DNA of 64,000 nt from Actinoplanes aureus (GCF_015704865.1 NZ_JADQTO010000034.1:32764-96763), one strand, 5' to 3'. Counted from the stretch's first letter, positions 50,208 through 57,806 are shown. Notes: generated by a model not told the origin, from the letters alone. A program made the numbers and translations.

Positions 50208-51304
50208 CGGCAGAGCACCACGCGGGCGGCGCCGGCGCCAAGCCGGTCGACGTGAGGGACCCGCACCTGACGCGATTCGACATCGTCAAGGAGGGGCTGC
50301 GGCGCGACGACATCGAGATCGTCACGTACGAGTCCCAGTTCCACGGTCAGAACTCCAAGGCCGAGAAGCGGGTCGTCCGCAACATCGCCCTGCTGTTCCT
50401 GATCTCCGGGGCCGCGACCCTGGCGTTCCTCGGCTTCTACATCTGGTGGCCGTGGGAGTTCGAGCTCGGCCACACGCTGAGCGACTACTACACGCCGATC
50501 CTCGGTATCAGCCTCGGCATCGGCCTGCTCGCGCTCGGGTTCGCCATCCTCGCCTGGGCGAAGAAGCTGCTCCCGCACGAGCTTTCGATCCAGCAGCGGC
50601 ACGGCGACCCGTCGTCCGACTCCGATCGCCTGATCGCCGGTCAGACGATCATCTACATGGCCGACGAGCTCGGTGTGCAGCGCCGGCCGCTGCTCAAGGG
50701 CGCGATCGCGCTCGGCATGGCGCCGCTCGGCCTCGCGGCCGCGGCGCCGCTGGTCGGCGGCCTGATCGAGAACCCGCACAAGGGCGAGCACCCGATGATG
50801 TACACGACGGGCTTCCACCCGTCGCACAACGACGGCAAGCCGGTGCGGCTGACCCGCGAGGACGGCAGTCCCATCCGTCCCGAGGACGTCAGCACCGGTG
50901 GCCAGATGACGGTGTTCCCGGGCATCCCGCACGGCGCCACCAACCAGCACGCTGACTCGCCGACGCTCCTCATCCACCTGCGGTCGGACGACGCGACGGT
51001 CACCCGGGCGGCGGCCGACGCCGACCCGCGCAACCGCGGTTCGATGTGGGGCGACTACGTCGCCTACTCCAAGATCTGCACGCACGCCGGTTGCCCGGCG
51101 AGCCTCTACGAACAGCAGACCAACCGCTTGCTCTGCCCGTGTCACCAGTCGCAGTTCCTGATCACCGACAATGCTCAGCCGATATTCGGGCCCGCGACTC
51201 GGCGTCTGCCGATGCTGCCGCTTACAGTGGATGCGGAAGGTTTCTTCGTTGCGGCGTCCGACTTCAAGGACACCGTCGGACCTGACTTCTGGGAGCGGCC
51301 GTGA
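50204..51304 (+). CDS. qcrA: Cytochrome bc1 complex Rieske iron-sulfur subunit
   Basis: 366 residues. Three N-terminal transmembrane helices (actinobacterial type, about 65-190) and a long extracytoplasmic part with the 2Fe-2S ligands CTHAGC (near 291) and CPCHQSQF (near 311). The C-terminal edge is GPATRRLPMLPL. Oxidises menaquinol and passes electrons to the QcrC hemes. Coupled by ATGA to qcrC, and overlaps the qcrB start. Confidence 0.97.
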   Translation: MTAEHHAGGAGAKPVDVRDPHLTRFDIVKEGLRRDDIEIVTYESQFHGQNSKAEKRVVRNIALLFLISGAATLAFLGFYIWWPWEFELGHTLSDYYTPILGISLGIGLLALGFAILAWAKKLLPHELSIQQRHGDPSSDSDRLIAGQTIIYMADELGVQRRPLLKGAIALGMAPLGLAAAAPLVGGLIENPHKGEHPMMYTTGFHPSHNDGKPVRLTREDGSPIRPEDVSTGGQMTVFPGIPHGATNQHADSPTLLIHLRSDDATVTRAAADADPRNRGSMWGDYVAYSKICTHAGCPASLYEQQTNRLLCPCHQSQFLITDNAQPIFGPATRRLPMLPLTVDAEGFFVAASDFKDTVGPDFWERP

Positions 51305-52899
51305 AGCGCCGAAAGATGGACCTCGCAGAGGCCCCCAAGACCTTCGCCAAGGGGGTGGACGACCGGTTTCAGGCTGCGACCCCGCTGCGTGGCCTGCTGA
51401 ACAAGGTCTTCCCCGACCACTGGTCGTTCCTGCTCGGCGAAATCGCCCTGTTCTCCTTCATCGTCCTGCTGCTGACCGGCGTGTTCCTGACCCTCTTCTT
51501 CGACCCGTCGATGAAGGAGGTGCAGTACGACGGTGACTACCTCGCGCTGCGCGGCACCTGGATGTCCGCGGCGTACGAGTCCTCGCTGAACCTGTCGTTC
51601 GAGGTTCGCGGTGGCCTGTTCATGCGCCAGATGCACCACTGGGCGGCGCTGCTGTTCATGGCGTCGATCGTGGTGCACATGGCCCGGATCTTCTTCACCG
51701 GCGCGTTCCGCAAGCCGCGTGAGGTCAACTGGGTCATCGGCATCCTGCTCTTCCTGCTCGGCTTCTTCGCCGGCTTCACCGGTTACTCGCTTCCGGACGA
51801 CGGCCTCTCCGGCACCGGTCTGCGCATCGCCTCGGCGATCATGCTGACGCTCCCGGTCATCGGCACCTGGCTCTCCGCCTCCATCTTCGGCGGCGAGTTC
51901 CCCGGCGAGCTGATCATCGGCCGGTTCTACATCGCGCACGTGCTGCTCATCCCGGGCATCCTGCTCGCGCTGATCGCCGTGCACCTGGGCCTCATCTTCA
52001 AGCAGAAGCACACCCAGTGGCCCGGCCCGATGCGGACCAACGAGAACGTGGTCGGCGAGCGGATGTTCCCGCGCTACGCGATGAAGCAGGGCGGCTTCTT
52101 CATGGCCGTCTTCGGTGTGATCGCCCTGCTGGCCGGCCTGTTCCAGATCAACCCGATCTGGCTCTTCGGGCCGTACCGGGCGGCCGAGGTCTCCTCGGCG
52201 AGCCAGCCCGACTGGTACGTCATGTTCATGGACGGCCTGGTCCGGCTCATGCCGAACTGGCAGATCTACATCGGCAACTACAGCATCCCGCCGATGTTCT
52301 GGCCCGCTGTCGTCGGTCTCGGCGCGCTCTTCACGCTGCCGATGGCGTACCCGTGGCTGGAAGCGCGCAAGCTCAAGGACAAGCGCACCCACCACCTGCT
52401 GCAACGGCCCCGGGACAACCCGGAGCGCGTCGGCATCGGCATGATGGCGTTCACCTTCTTCATGGTCGCCACCCTGTCGGGTGCCAACGACGTCATCGCC
52501 GACAAGTTCCACATCAGCCTGAACGCGATGACCTGGGCCGGCCGGATCGGCCTGCTCCTCCTCCCGCCGCTCGCCTACTACATCTCGGTGCGCATCTGCC
52601 TGGGTCTCCAGCAGCACGACCGCGAGGTTCTGGCACACGGCGTGGAGACCGGCATCATCAAGCGGCTGCCGAACGGGCAGTTCGTCGAGGTCCACCAGCC
52701 GCTCGGCCCGGTGGACGAGCACGGACACCCGATCCCGCTGGAGTACGCCGGCTGGGTCGTACCGAAGAAGATGAACCGCCTCGGTGCGCTCGCGCCCGCG
52801 GTGAAGGGCTTCTTCTACCCGGTCGAGAAGCCGGCCGAGGCTCCGGTCTCGCCCGCCGTCGAGGCGATCAAGCGAGAAGAGATCAAGTCCGGACGCTGA
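51301..52899 (+). CDS. qcrB: Cytochrome bc1 complex cytochrome b subunit
   Basis: 532 residues, at least eight transmembrane helices. Heme ligand His pairs in MRQMHHWAALLFMASIVVHM and FYIAHVLLIPGILLALIAVH, and a Qo-site region (GYSLPDDGLSG). The C-terminal extension beyond residue 450 contains a charged tail. Quinol oxidation subunit; its menaquinol site is the target class of imidazopyridine-type inhibitors in mycobacteria. Overlaps qcrA by 4 nt. Confidence 0.97.
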   Translation: MKRRKMDLAEAPKTFAKGVDDRFQAATPLRGLLNKVFPDHWSFLLGEIALFSFIVLLLTGVFLTLFFDPSMKEVQYDGDYLALRGTWMSAAYESSLNLSFEVRGGLFMRQMHHWAALLFMASIVVHMARIFFTGAFRKPREVNWVIGILLFLLGFFAGFTGYSLPDDGLSGTGLRIASAIMLTLPVIGTWLSASIFGGEFPGELIIGRFYIAHVLLIPGILLALIAVHLGLIFKQKHTQWPGPMRTNENVVGERMFPRYAMKQGGFFMAVFGVIALLAGLFQINPIWLFGPYRAAEVSSASQPDWYVMFMDGLVRLMPNWQIYIGNYSIPPMFWPAVVGLGALFTLPMAYPWLEARKLKDKRTHHLLQRPRDNPERVGIGMMAFTFFMVATLSGANDVIADKFHISLNAMTWAGRIGLLLLPPLAYYISVRICLGLQQHDREVLAHGVETGIIKRLPNGQFVEVHQPLGPVDEHGHPIPLEYAGWVVPKKMNRLGALAPAVKGFFYPVEKPAEAPVSPAVEAIKREEIKSGR

Positions 52900-52913
52900 G
52901 GTCCAGCTCTGCA

Positions 52914-52954
52914 GAAAGGCCCGTCGCAGCAGCGGCGGGCCTTTCCATATTTTC
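52914..52954 (+). terminator. Terminator of the ctaE-qcrCAB operon
   Basis: GAAAGGCCCG-T-CGC pairs with GCG-G-CGGGCCTTTC (14 bp, one wobble) around AGCA, followed by CATATTTTCC. It lies 14 bp after the qcrB stop. Clear Rho-independent terminator. Confidence 0.88.
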
Positions 52955-53049
52955 CGGTACGCCCGATGCAGAGTCCCCGGATCACCGCGCGATCGGCTGC
53001 CCGCTCCCGGCCGCAACGCGGCCGCCGGGACCGGGCAGCGGGTCGCGCT

Positions 53050-53337
53050 TCAGTCGGCGTCGGGCAGCCCGATCGCGAAGGCGTCCTCCAGGTCGTGCTT
53101 GGAGTAGGCGCGGAACGCGATGTGAGACTCGGTGTTGACGACGCCCGGGGTCTTGGAGATCCGGCCCGCGATGACCTCGGCGATGTCATCGAACTTGGCC
53201 ACGCGCACGATGGCGATCAGGTCGACGTTGCCGGCCACCGAGTAAACCTCGCTGACCCCGTCGAGGGCCGCGAGCGCCTCGGCGACCTCGGGAATGGAGT
53301 CGGTGGCGCAGTCGATGTGGACGATCGCGGTGTTCAC
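53050..53337 (-). CDS. Stand-alone Lrp/AsnC-type RAM domain protein
   Basis: 95 residues: AIVHIDCATDSIPEVAEALAA, VYSVAGNVDLIAIVRV and ISKTPGVVNTESHI are the betaalphabeta repeats of the Lrp/AsnC C-terminal ligand domain. There is no DNA-binding helix-turn-helix. Such proteins form octameric ligand-binding rings and may modulate Lrp-type regulators. GTG at 53337 with GAGGAG upstream. Confidence 0.9.
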   Translation of the reverse strand: MNTAIVHIDCATDSIPEVAEALAALDGVSEVYSVAGNVDLIAIVRVAKFDDIAEVIAGRISKTPGVVNTESHIAFRAYSKHDLEDAFAIGLPDAD

Positions 53338-53408
53338 CTGCGGGCTCCTCGGCTGTGAGGGCGGAAGTGGGTCGCGACCATGCTATCCGCGCGGCAGCCC
53401 CGACACAC

Positions 53409-53595
53409 CCGTGCCGCCTTGCCGGCCGTGCTGCCGTGCTGCCTTGCCGCTGTGCGGCCGTGCTGCCTTGCCGGCCGTGCTGCCTTGCTGCCTTGCCGCT
53501 GTGCCGCTGTGCTGCCTTGCCGCCCTGCTGGCTGGCCTGCCGCCGTGCTGTCCCGCGCCGTGCTGCCGTGCCGCCTCTGCGTCGTGCTGCCCGGT
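53409..53595. repeat. Low-complexity GC-rich repeat tract
   Basis: Irregular reiterations of CTGCC, TTGCC, GTGCT and GGCCG over about 190 bp, between the RAM-domain gene and the nucleotidyltransferase stop. Reverse-strand frames crossing it are artefactual Arg/Ala/Gly strings. No coding potential seen. Confidence 0.75.
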
Positions 53596-53608
53596 CCCGT
53601 CGGAGGGG

Positions 53609-54442
53609 TCAGGCGGCGACGGTGAGACCGTCAGCGGCCCGGATGACGCCGGCGAGGGCCTCGCCCGGGGACACCACGGCACCGGGCCAGATGACGCAGC
53701 GGGTGACCGAACCGGACACCTTCGCACCCGCGCCCACCACCGACTCGGTGATCTCGCCGGTCACCGTGGCGGACGGGTCGATCAGGCTGCCGCCGGCGGC
53801 CGCGTGCAGGTTCGCCGCCAGGTAGTCGGCGGGAGTGCCGGTGTCCAGGTAGAAACCCTCGTAACCGATCAGCTCCAGCTCGCCGGCCGCTTCGGCGGGA
53901 CGCCACACGGTGCGGACCAGGCTGCTGTCCTCGTCGGTCAGGTCCCGGATGTAGCGCCACGGCAGCAGCGAGAAGCCGGCGAAGCGGTGACCGCTGAAAC
54001 CACCCGTCTCGCCGGGACGGCAGGGCATGGTGAGCATCCGTACCGTCTCGCCCGACCAGCCCTCCAGCAGCGCGGCGATGTCCTTGCCAGGCTCACGCAC
54101 CGGATCCACCAGATACGCGTCCGCGTTACCGACCAGGGCACCGCGGCCGCCGATCCAGTCCTTCATCCGCCCCACCCCGCCGGAGGTCCCGAGCGGGCCG
54201 TCCGGCTCGACCGAGAGGTGCGCGCGGTCCCCGACGTGCGCGACCACCTGCTCGGCCAGGTAGGCCGCGTTCACGGCCACCTGTCCGCGCCCGCTCAGCC
54301 CGGCGCCGGCCAGGCGGCGCAGCGCGTGGTCGAGCAGCGGCAGATTGCCCACCGGACAGAGCGCCTTAGGCACCGACTCGGTGAGCGGCCGCAGCCGCTG
54401 CCCCTCACCGGCGGCCAGCACCACACCGCAGACCGCGCTCAT
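53609..54442 (-). CDS. Sugar-phosphate nucleotidyltransferase
   Basis: 277 residues. MSAVCGVVLAAGEGQRLRPL begins with the NTP-transferase signature LAAGEGQRLRPLT (residues 9-21), then SVPKALCPVGNLPLLDHAL. A metal Asp lies in GNADAYLVDP. A C-terminal left-handed beta-helix-like region (IDPSATVTGEITESVVGAGA) suggests a sugar-nucleotide pyrophosphorylase such as GDP-mannose or glucose-1-phosphate type. Downstream of NUDIX on the same strand; its 5' end has been tandemly copied upstream (54443-54622). ATG at 54442. Confidence 0.88.
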   Translation of the reverse strand: MSAVCGVVLAAGEGQRLRPLTESVPKALCPVGNLPLLDHALRRLAGAGLSGRGQVAVNAAYLAEQVVAHVGDRAHLSVEPDGPLGTSGGVGRMKDWIGGRGALVGNADAYLVDPVREPGKDIAALLEGWSGETVRMLTMPCRPGETGGFSGHRFAGFSLLPWRYIRDLTDEDSSLVRTVWRPAEAAGELELIGYEGFYLDTGTPADYLAANLHAAAGGSLIDPSATVTGEITESVVGAGAKVSGSVTRCVIWPGAVVSPGEALAGVIRAADGLTVAA

Positions 54443-54528
54443 CGCTGCGCCTCGCGGGCAGCGGGCGCCAGAGCGCAGGTCGCTGCGCTTTGCCGGTGAG
54501 TGCGCGTCATACCGCAGGCAGCGTTCAT
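54439..54528 (-). CDS. Mini-ORF 3 of the tandem array (29 residues)
   Basis: Spans units 3 and 4: begins MNAACGMTRTHR and ends LAPAAREAQR, with its TGA overlapping the ATG of the nucleotidyltransferase (ATGA). The one-base-longer third unit makes it read through the truncated fourth. Confidence 0.4.
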   Translation of the reverse strand: MNAACGMTRTHRQSAATCALAPAAREAQR

Positions 54529-54575
54529 CGCTGCGCCTCGCGGGCAGCGAGCGTCAGAGCGTAGATCGTGTTCAT
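54525..54575 (-). CDS. Mini-ORF 2 of the tandem array (16 residues)
   Basis: MNTIYALTLAAREAQR, preceded by a GAGGCGCAGCG ribosome-site-like element from the previous unit. Starts and ends in ATGA overlaps. Confidence 0.4.
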   Translation of the reverse strand: MNTIYALTLAAREAQR

Positions 54576-54622
54576 CGCTGCGCCTCGCCGGTAGCGGGCG
54601 TCATAGTGCGGGTCGCGTTCAT
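54572..54622 (-). CDS. Mini-ORF 1 of the tandem array (16 residues)
   Basis: MNATRTMTPATGEAQR. Its ATG overlaps the NUDIX stop codon (ATGA) and its TGA overlaps the next ATG. Related to MSAVCGVVLAAGEGQR, the start of the nucleotidyltransferase. Whether it is translated is unknown. Confidence 0.4.
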   Translation of the reverse strand: MNATRTMTPATGEAQR

Positions 54623-55221
54623 TGCGGGGCCTCGCCGGTGGAGGAACCCGCCGGGGACCCGGAGCTTGAGGTCGGCGCGCCGTAGACGCTGCTGGCCGGG
54701 ACGGACTCCGGCAGCTCGCCGGCGCGGGGGCCCAGGCCGTAGATGCCGAGCAGTCGTTCCGTCGGGTAGGTCAGCGGCGGCATGTCGTCGAGCGGGAACC
54801 AGCCGGCCTCCAGGACCTCGCCGCCGTCGACTGCCAGAGACGTCGTGGACGCCGGCACCGAACCGAACCAGACGGTGTCGACCACGCCGCCGTTCGGATG
54901 GATGATCGCGTTCGGAATACCGGGAGTCAGATCGCCGGGCTCCACGCGTACCCCAGCCTCTTCGAAAAGCTCTCGCGCGGCACCCACCGCGGGCAACTCG
55001 CGGCGCTTGAGCAGACCGGCCGGAAGGCCCCAGCCGCGGCCCGGCGGCTGGCGCAGCAGAAGAATGCGGCCCGGCTCGGCGGCCTCGGCGTCGCGGATGA
55101 TCGTGACAGCGCCGACCAGGTACTTGGGGGAGATCAGCCGGGCCAGCTGGCGGCGCACCGGCAGCGGCAGCCCGTAGAAAGCCTGATAGGCGAGGCCGCG
55201 AAACTGCCGAGGAATGTTCAC
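54619..55221 (-). CDS. NUDIX hydrolase
   Basis: 200 residues. NUDIX box GLLKRRELPAVGAARELFEE followed by AGV (near 64-86) with the metal-binding Glu residues. The preceding segment is LVGAVTIIRDAEAAEPGRIL. A Ser/Gly/Pro-rich tail ends the protein. Hydrolyses some nucleoside-diphosphate-linked compound; the substrate is not predictable. The GTG at 55221 is chosen because TAGCCT sits exactly 7 nt upstream; the frame open further 5' is repeat DNA with no homology. Confidence 0.88.
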   Translation of the reverse strand: MNIPRQFRGLAYQAFYGLPLPVRRQLARLISPKYLVGAVTIIRDAEAAEPGRILLLRQPPGRGWGLPAGLLKRRELPAVGAARELFEEAGVRVEPGDLTPGIPNAIIHPNGGVVDTVWFGSVPASTTSLAVDGGEVLEAGWFPLDDMPPLTYPTERLLGIYGLGPRAGELPESVPASSVYGAPTSSSGSPAGSSTGEAPQ

Positions 55222-55228
55222 GCCGGTA

Positions 55229-55234
55229 AGGCTA
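55229..55234 (-). promoter_or_regulatory. -10 element of the NUDIX gene (leaderless type)
   Basis: TAGCCT on the reverse strand, 7 nt before the GTG at 55221. Confidence 0.5.
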
Positions 55235-55242
55235 GCCTGGCC

Positions 55243-55449
55243 GGGCGGCTGGCGCCGCACGGCCTGACCCGGGCGGCTGGCGCCGCACGGGTCACCAGGG
55301 TCGAGCTTTTTAGGGGCTTGGTGGGTGGTTGGCTGTGGCGTCTGGCTTGGGGTGGGTTTGCGGGTGGGCGCCGGGTGGCTGGCGCCGCGTGGGTCAGCAG
55401 AGTGGGGCTGTTTGGGGACTTGGTCTGGGTGGTTGGCCGCGGCGTCTAG
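55243..55449. repeat. Modular direct repeats (units A and B)
   Basis: Unit A (GGGCGGCTGGCGCCGCACGG, 20 bp) occurs at 55243 and 55271, and divergently at 55373. Unit B (GGGCTGTTTG..G.CTTGGT with GGTGGTTGGC..CGGCGTCT) occurs at 55304-55343 and 55404-55449, and again at 55775-55817 beyond the IS remnant. Non-coding. Confidence 0.6.
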
Positions 55450-55640
55450 AGAGGGCTTCCGCAGGCAGGGTCCCCAAGCGGTGAACTTGCTTGGCCCACG
55501 CTCACTGCTGTCTCGACGGCCGCCAGACAGCACGCACGTTGGGCCGGAATTGCTTGGCCCACGCTCACTGCTTTCTCGACGGCCGCCAGACAGCACCTAC
55601 GTTGGGCCGGATAAGACCCTTACCACGAAGGCTCTCTGGC
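55446..55640 (+). repeat. Dispersed structured intergenic repeat, copy 2, with 63-bp internal duplication
   Basis: Matches the inverted copy at 7645-7770. Its core is duplicated in tandem: 55487-55548 and 55550-55611 (63-bp period), each with GGCCCA/TGGGCC outer and GCTGTCT/AGACAGC inner stems (the second has one mismatch). It ends at CCACGAAGGCTCT, where the IS remnant begins. Confidence 0.75.
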
Positions 55641-55721
55641 TTGGGTTGGTTTGCGGGCCTGCTCAAGCAGGCGGACCGCCCTGGCCCGGAACTCCGCCGG
55701 ATACCTGCTCGGGCGTGCCAT
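55620..55721 (-). pseudogene. Truncated IS3-family transposase OrfA remnant
   Basis: Starts MARPSRYPAEFRARAVRLLE with an AAGGAG ribosome site: the N-terminus of an IS3-type OrfA (HTH_Tnp_1 family). The frame is cut after about 25 codons, at the junction with the dispersed repeat (…QAREPSW then TAA). No OrfB and no second end of the element are present. Confidence 0.65.
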
Positions 55722-55771
55722 GACTCCATCTCCTTACGGAATGGAGCCTTCACCGAACCCAGAGCGCTTCA
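55642..55771 (-). mobile_element. Left-end fragment of an IS3-family insertion sequence
   Basis: On the reverse strand the element begins TGAAGCGCTCTGGGTTCGGT, an IS3-type terminal repeat starting with TGA, followed by the OrfA start 50 bp in. Only about 130 bp survive. The right end is missing, so no target duplication can be read. Confidence 0.6.
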
Positions 55772-55872
55772 GCTGGGCTGTTTGAGGGCTTGGTGGGTGG
55801 TTGGCTGCGGCGTCTGGCGCCGGGCGGGTGGTGGTGCGTGGGGCGTCGGGCTTGGGGGTGGGTGGCTGCGGT

Positions 55873-57594
55873 CTAGTCTGGGTGGTCGACTAGGGCTATG
55901 AGCTGCTCCACTACGGCGTCTGGCTCGAGGTTGCGTTCGCAGACGGCTACCAGGAGGGTTTCCAGGTCGGGGTAGCCGAGTTCCTCGGCGAGGCGGCGCA
56001 ACGGCACCTCGCTGGCCAGGCCGCGGTCGTGCTTGCGAAGACAGAGACCGATCGTGGCGCGCCCGAGACGTACCTTGTCGGCGATGCTGATGCCCGGCTC
56101 TTTCTTCTCGTCGAAGTACCGGTTGATCTGCATCTGTGCCTGGCTCGACTTGACGAACCCGAGCCACTCCTTGCGCGGGCCACGCGGCGCGTTCGGCTCG
56201 ACTTCGACGTGGCCGTCGGTCTCGGAGAAGATCTCCACCACGTCACCGTCGCGCAAGGGCGAGCTGAGGGGGGCCAGACGTCCGTTGATGGTGGCGGCGA
56301 GGCATTGGTCACCCTGCTGCGGACCTAATTCGTACGCCAGGTCGACCGGGGTGGAGCCGCCGGGCAACTCGTATGCGTTCCCGTGGGCGAAAACGGTGAT
56401 CTGTCCCTCGGCGAGGTCACATCGAAGCGAGTCGAGGAACTGGCCCGCGTCCGTGGCGTCCTGCTGCCAGTCGAGTACCCGTTTCAGCCAGGTGAGCTGG
56501 TCGGCGCCCGGTGGCTCGTCGGCCACCTTGGGATATCGGTATGTCGTGGCGACGCCGTACTCCGAGTAGCGGTGCATCGTCTCGGTGCGGATGAGCACTT
56601 CGACCAGCCGCCCCTCAGGCCCCACCACGGTGGTGTGCAGGGAGCGGTAGAGGTTGTTCTTCGGCGAGGCGATGAAGTCCTTGAACCGGCCGGCCACCGG
56701 GCGCCACCGGCCGTGTATCGCGCCGAGAGCCGCGTAACAGTCGGTGTCCGGGCCGTCCACCACGACGGCGATGCGCGGCAGGTCCAGCGGGACGTTGTGG
56801 TTGCCCGCGACGGTGTCTTTCCAGATCGAGTAGTAGTGCCGGGGGCGCGGCGTCACCGCGGCGTCCACCCGGGAGCGGCGCAGCGCGGTCCGTGCTTTGG
56901 TGGAGACGTCGGTCAGGTACTCGTTCCAGCCGGGACGGTCCTTCACGTGTGCGTCGATCCGCGCGTACGCATCCGGCTCGAGGTGGAAGAGCACCACGTC
57001 GTCGAGGTCGCGCTTGAGGGCCTGGATGCCGAGCCGGTCGCAGAGCGGGACGAGCACGTCGAGCGTGGCGGTGGCGATCCGGGCGCGGGAGGCGGGGGAG
57101 CGGGCGTCCAGCGTGCGCATGTTGTGCAGCCGGTCGGCCAGCTTGATCACCAGGACGCGTACGTCCTTGCCGGCCGCGACGATCATCTTGCGGATCGTCT
57201 CGCCCTCGGCGGCCTTCCCGTAATACGCCTTGTCGAACTTGGTCACACCGTCGACCAGGTGGGTCACCTCGGGCCCGAAGTCGCCGTGCAGCGCCTCCAG
57301 CGTGTAGCTGGTGTCCTCGACCGTGTCGTGCAGCAGGGCCGCGACGATCGTGGTCGTGTCCATGCCCAGCTCGGCGCAGATCTGGGCGACTGCCAGCGGA
57401 TGCGTGATGTACGGATCGCCGGACTTGCGGAACTGCCCGCGGTGCATGCTCTCCGCGATCGCGTAACTGCGGCGGACCACGGCCACGTCAGCGGAGGGAT
57501 GGATGCTCCGATGGGTCCGCGTCAGCGTGGCGACCGGATCGTCGTCGTTGCCCTGAAAGCTGAGCAGGGACCGGAGCCGGCGGGTGAAGGACAT
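55873..57594 (-). CDS. RelA/SpoT-like protein: HD hydrolase, synthetase-like and TGS domains, no ACT
   Basis: 573 residues. HD domain (about 40-200) with HPLAVAQICAELGMDTTTIV, AALLHDTVEDT and KLADRLHNMRTL. Synthetase-like region (about 240-380) with HYYSIWKD, AGRFKDFIASPKNNLYRSLH and EYGVATTYRYPK. TGS domain (about 400-465) with ITVFAHGNAYELPGGSTPVD. It is shorter than Rel (~790 residues) and lacks the C-terminal ACT domain. In the synthetase part, the usual DLVGVR is DLPRIA and the usual EYGIAAHWRYK is EYGVATTYRYP, so a hydrolase role is more likely than ppGpp synthesis. Start ATG 57594; GTG at 57657 is an alternative. Confidence 0.85.
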   Translation of the reverse strand: MSFTRRLRSLLSFQGNDDDPVATLTRTHRSIHPSADVAVVRRSYAIAESMHRGQFRKSGDPYITHPLAVAQICAELGMDTTTIVAALLHDTVEDTSYTLEALHGDFGPEVTHLVDGVTKFDKAYYGKAAEGETIRKMIVAAGKDVRVLVIKLADRLHNMRTLDARSPASRARIATATLDVLVPLCDRLGIQALKRDLDDVVLFHLEPDAYARIDAHVKDRPGWNEYLTDVSTKARTALRRSRVDAAVTPRPRHYYSIWKDTVAGNHNVPLDLPRIAVVVDGPDTDCYAALGAIHGRWRPVAGRFKDFIASPKNNLYRSLHTTVVGPEGRLVEVLIRTETMHRYSEYGVATTYRYPKVADEPPGADQLTWLKRVLDWQQDATDAGQFLDSLRCDLAEGQITVFAHGNAYELPGGSTPVDLAYELGPQQGDQCLAATINGRLAPLSSPLRDGDVVEIFSETDGHVEVEPNAPRGPRKEWLGFVKSSQAQMQINRYFDEKKEPGISIADKVRLGRATIGLCLRKHDRGLASEVPLRRLAEELGYPDLETLLVAVCERNLEPDAVVEQLIALVDHPD

Positions 57595-57806
57595 GTCTTG
57601 GGATGGGGTCGGCAGCGCACGACCGAGAGCGGCGCCGTGGCCGGCGTCGACGTCCACCCGGACACCCCCTCACCGATCGTCCACGCCTCACCCGAAGCGT
57701 GGAGTCGCCCCCGCGTTCTCCTCGCAAGCGAAGCACCTGAGGGGCTTATTCGCCAAAGGCATCAAGCCACCAAATGAGGTGAATCACCGCGAGGGCCGCG
57801 CGTGCC

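Larger units (their letters stand above)
54443..54622 (-). repeat. Four tandem copies of the nucleotidyltransferase 5' end
   Basis: Reverse-strand units of 47, 47, 48 and 38 bp (54622-54576, 54575-54529, 54528-54481, 54480-54443) share ATGAAC at the front and GAGGCGCAGCG at the back. They align with the first ~48 bp of the gene that follows (ATGAGC...GAGGGGCAGCGG). The array exactly fills the gap between the NUDIX stop and the gene start. Confidence 0.85.

Noticed and set aside
54443..54622. Interpretation of the tandem array as a phage attachment site or REP element
   Set aside because: The units align with the downstream gene's own first codons, which explains them without a mobile origin.
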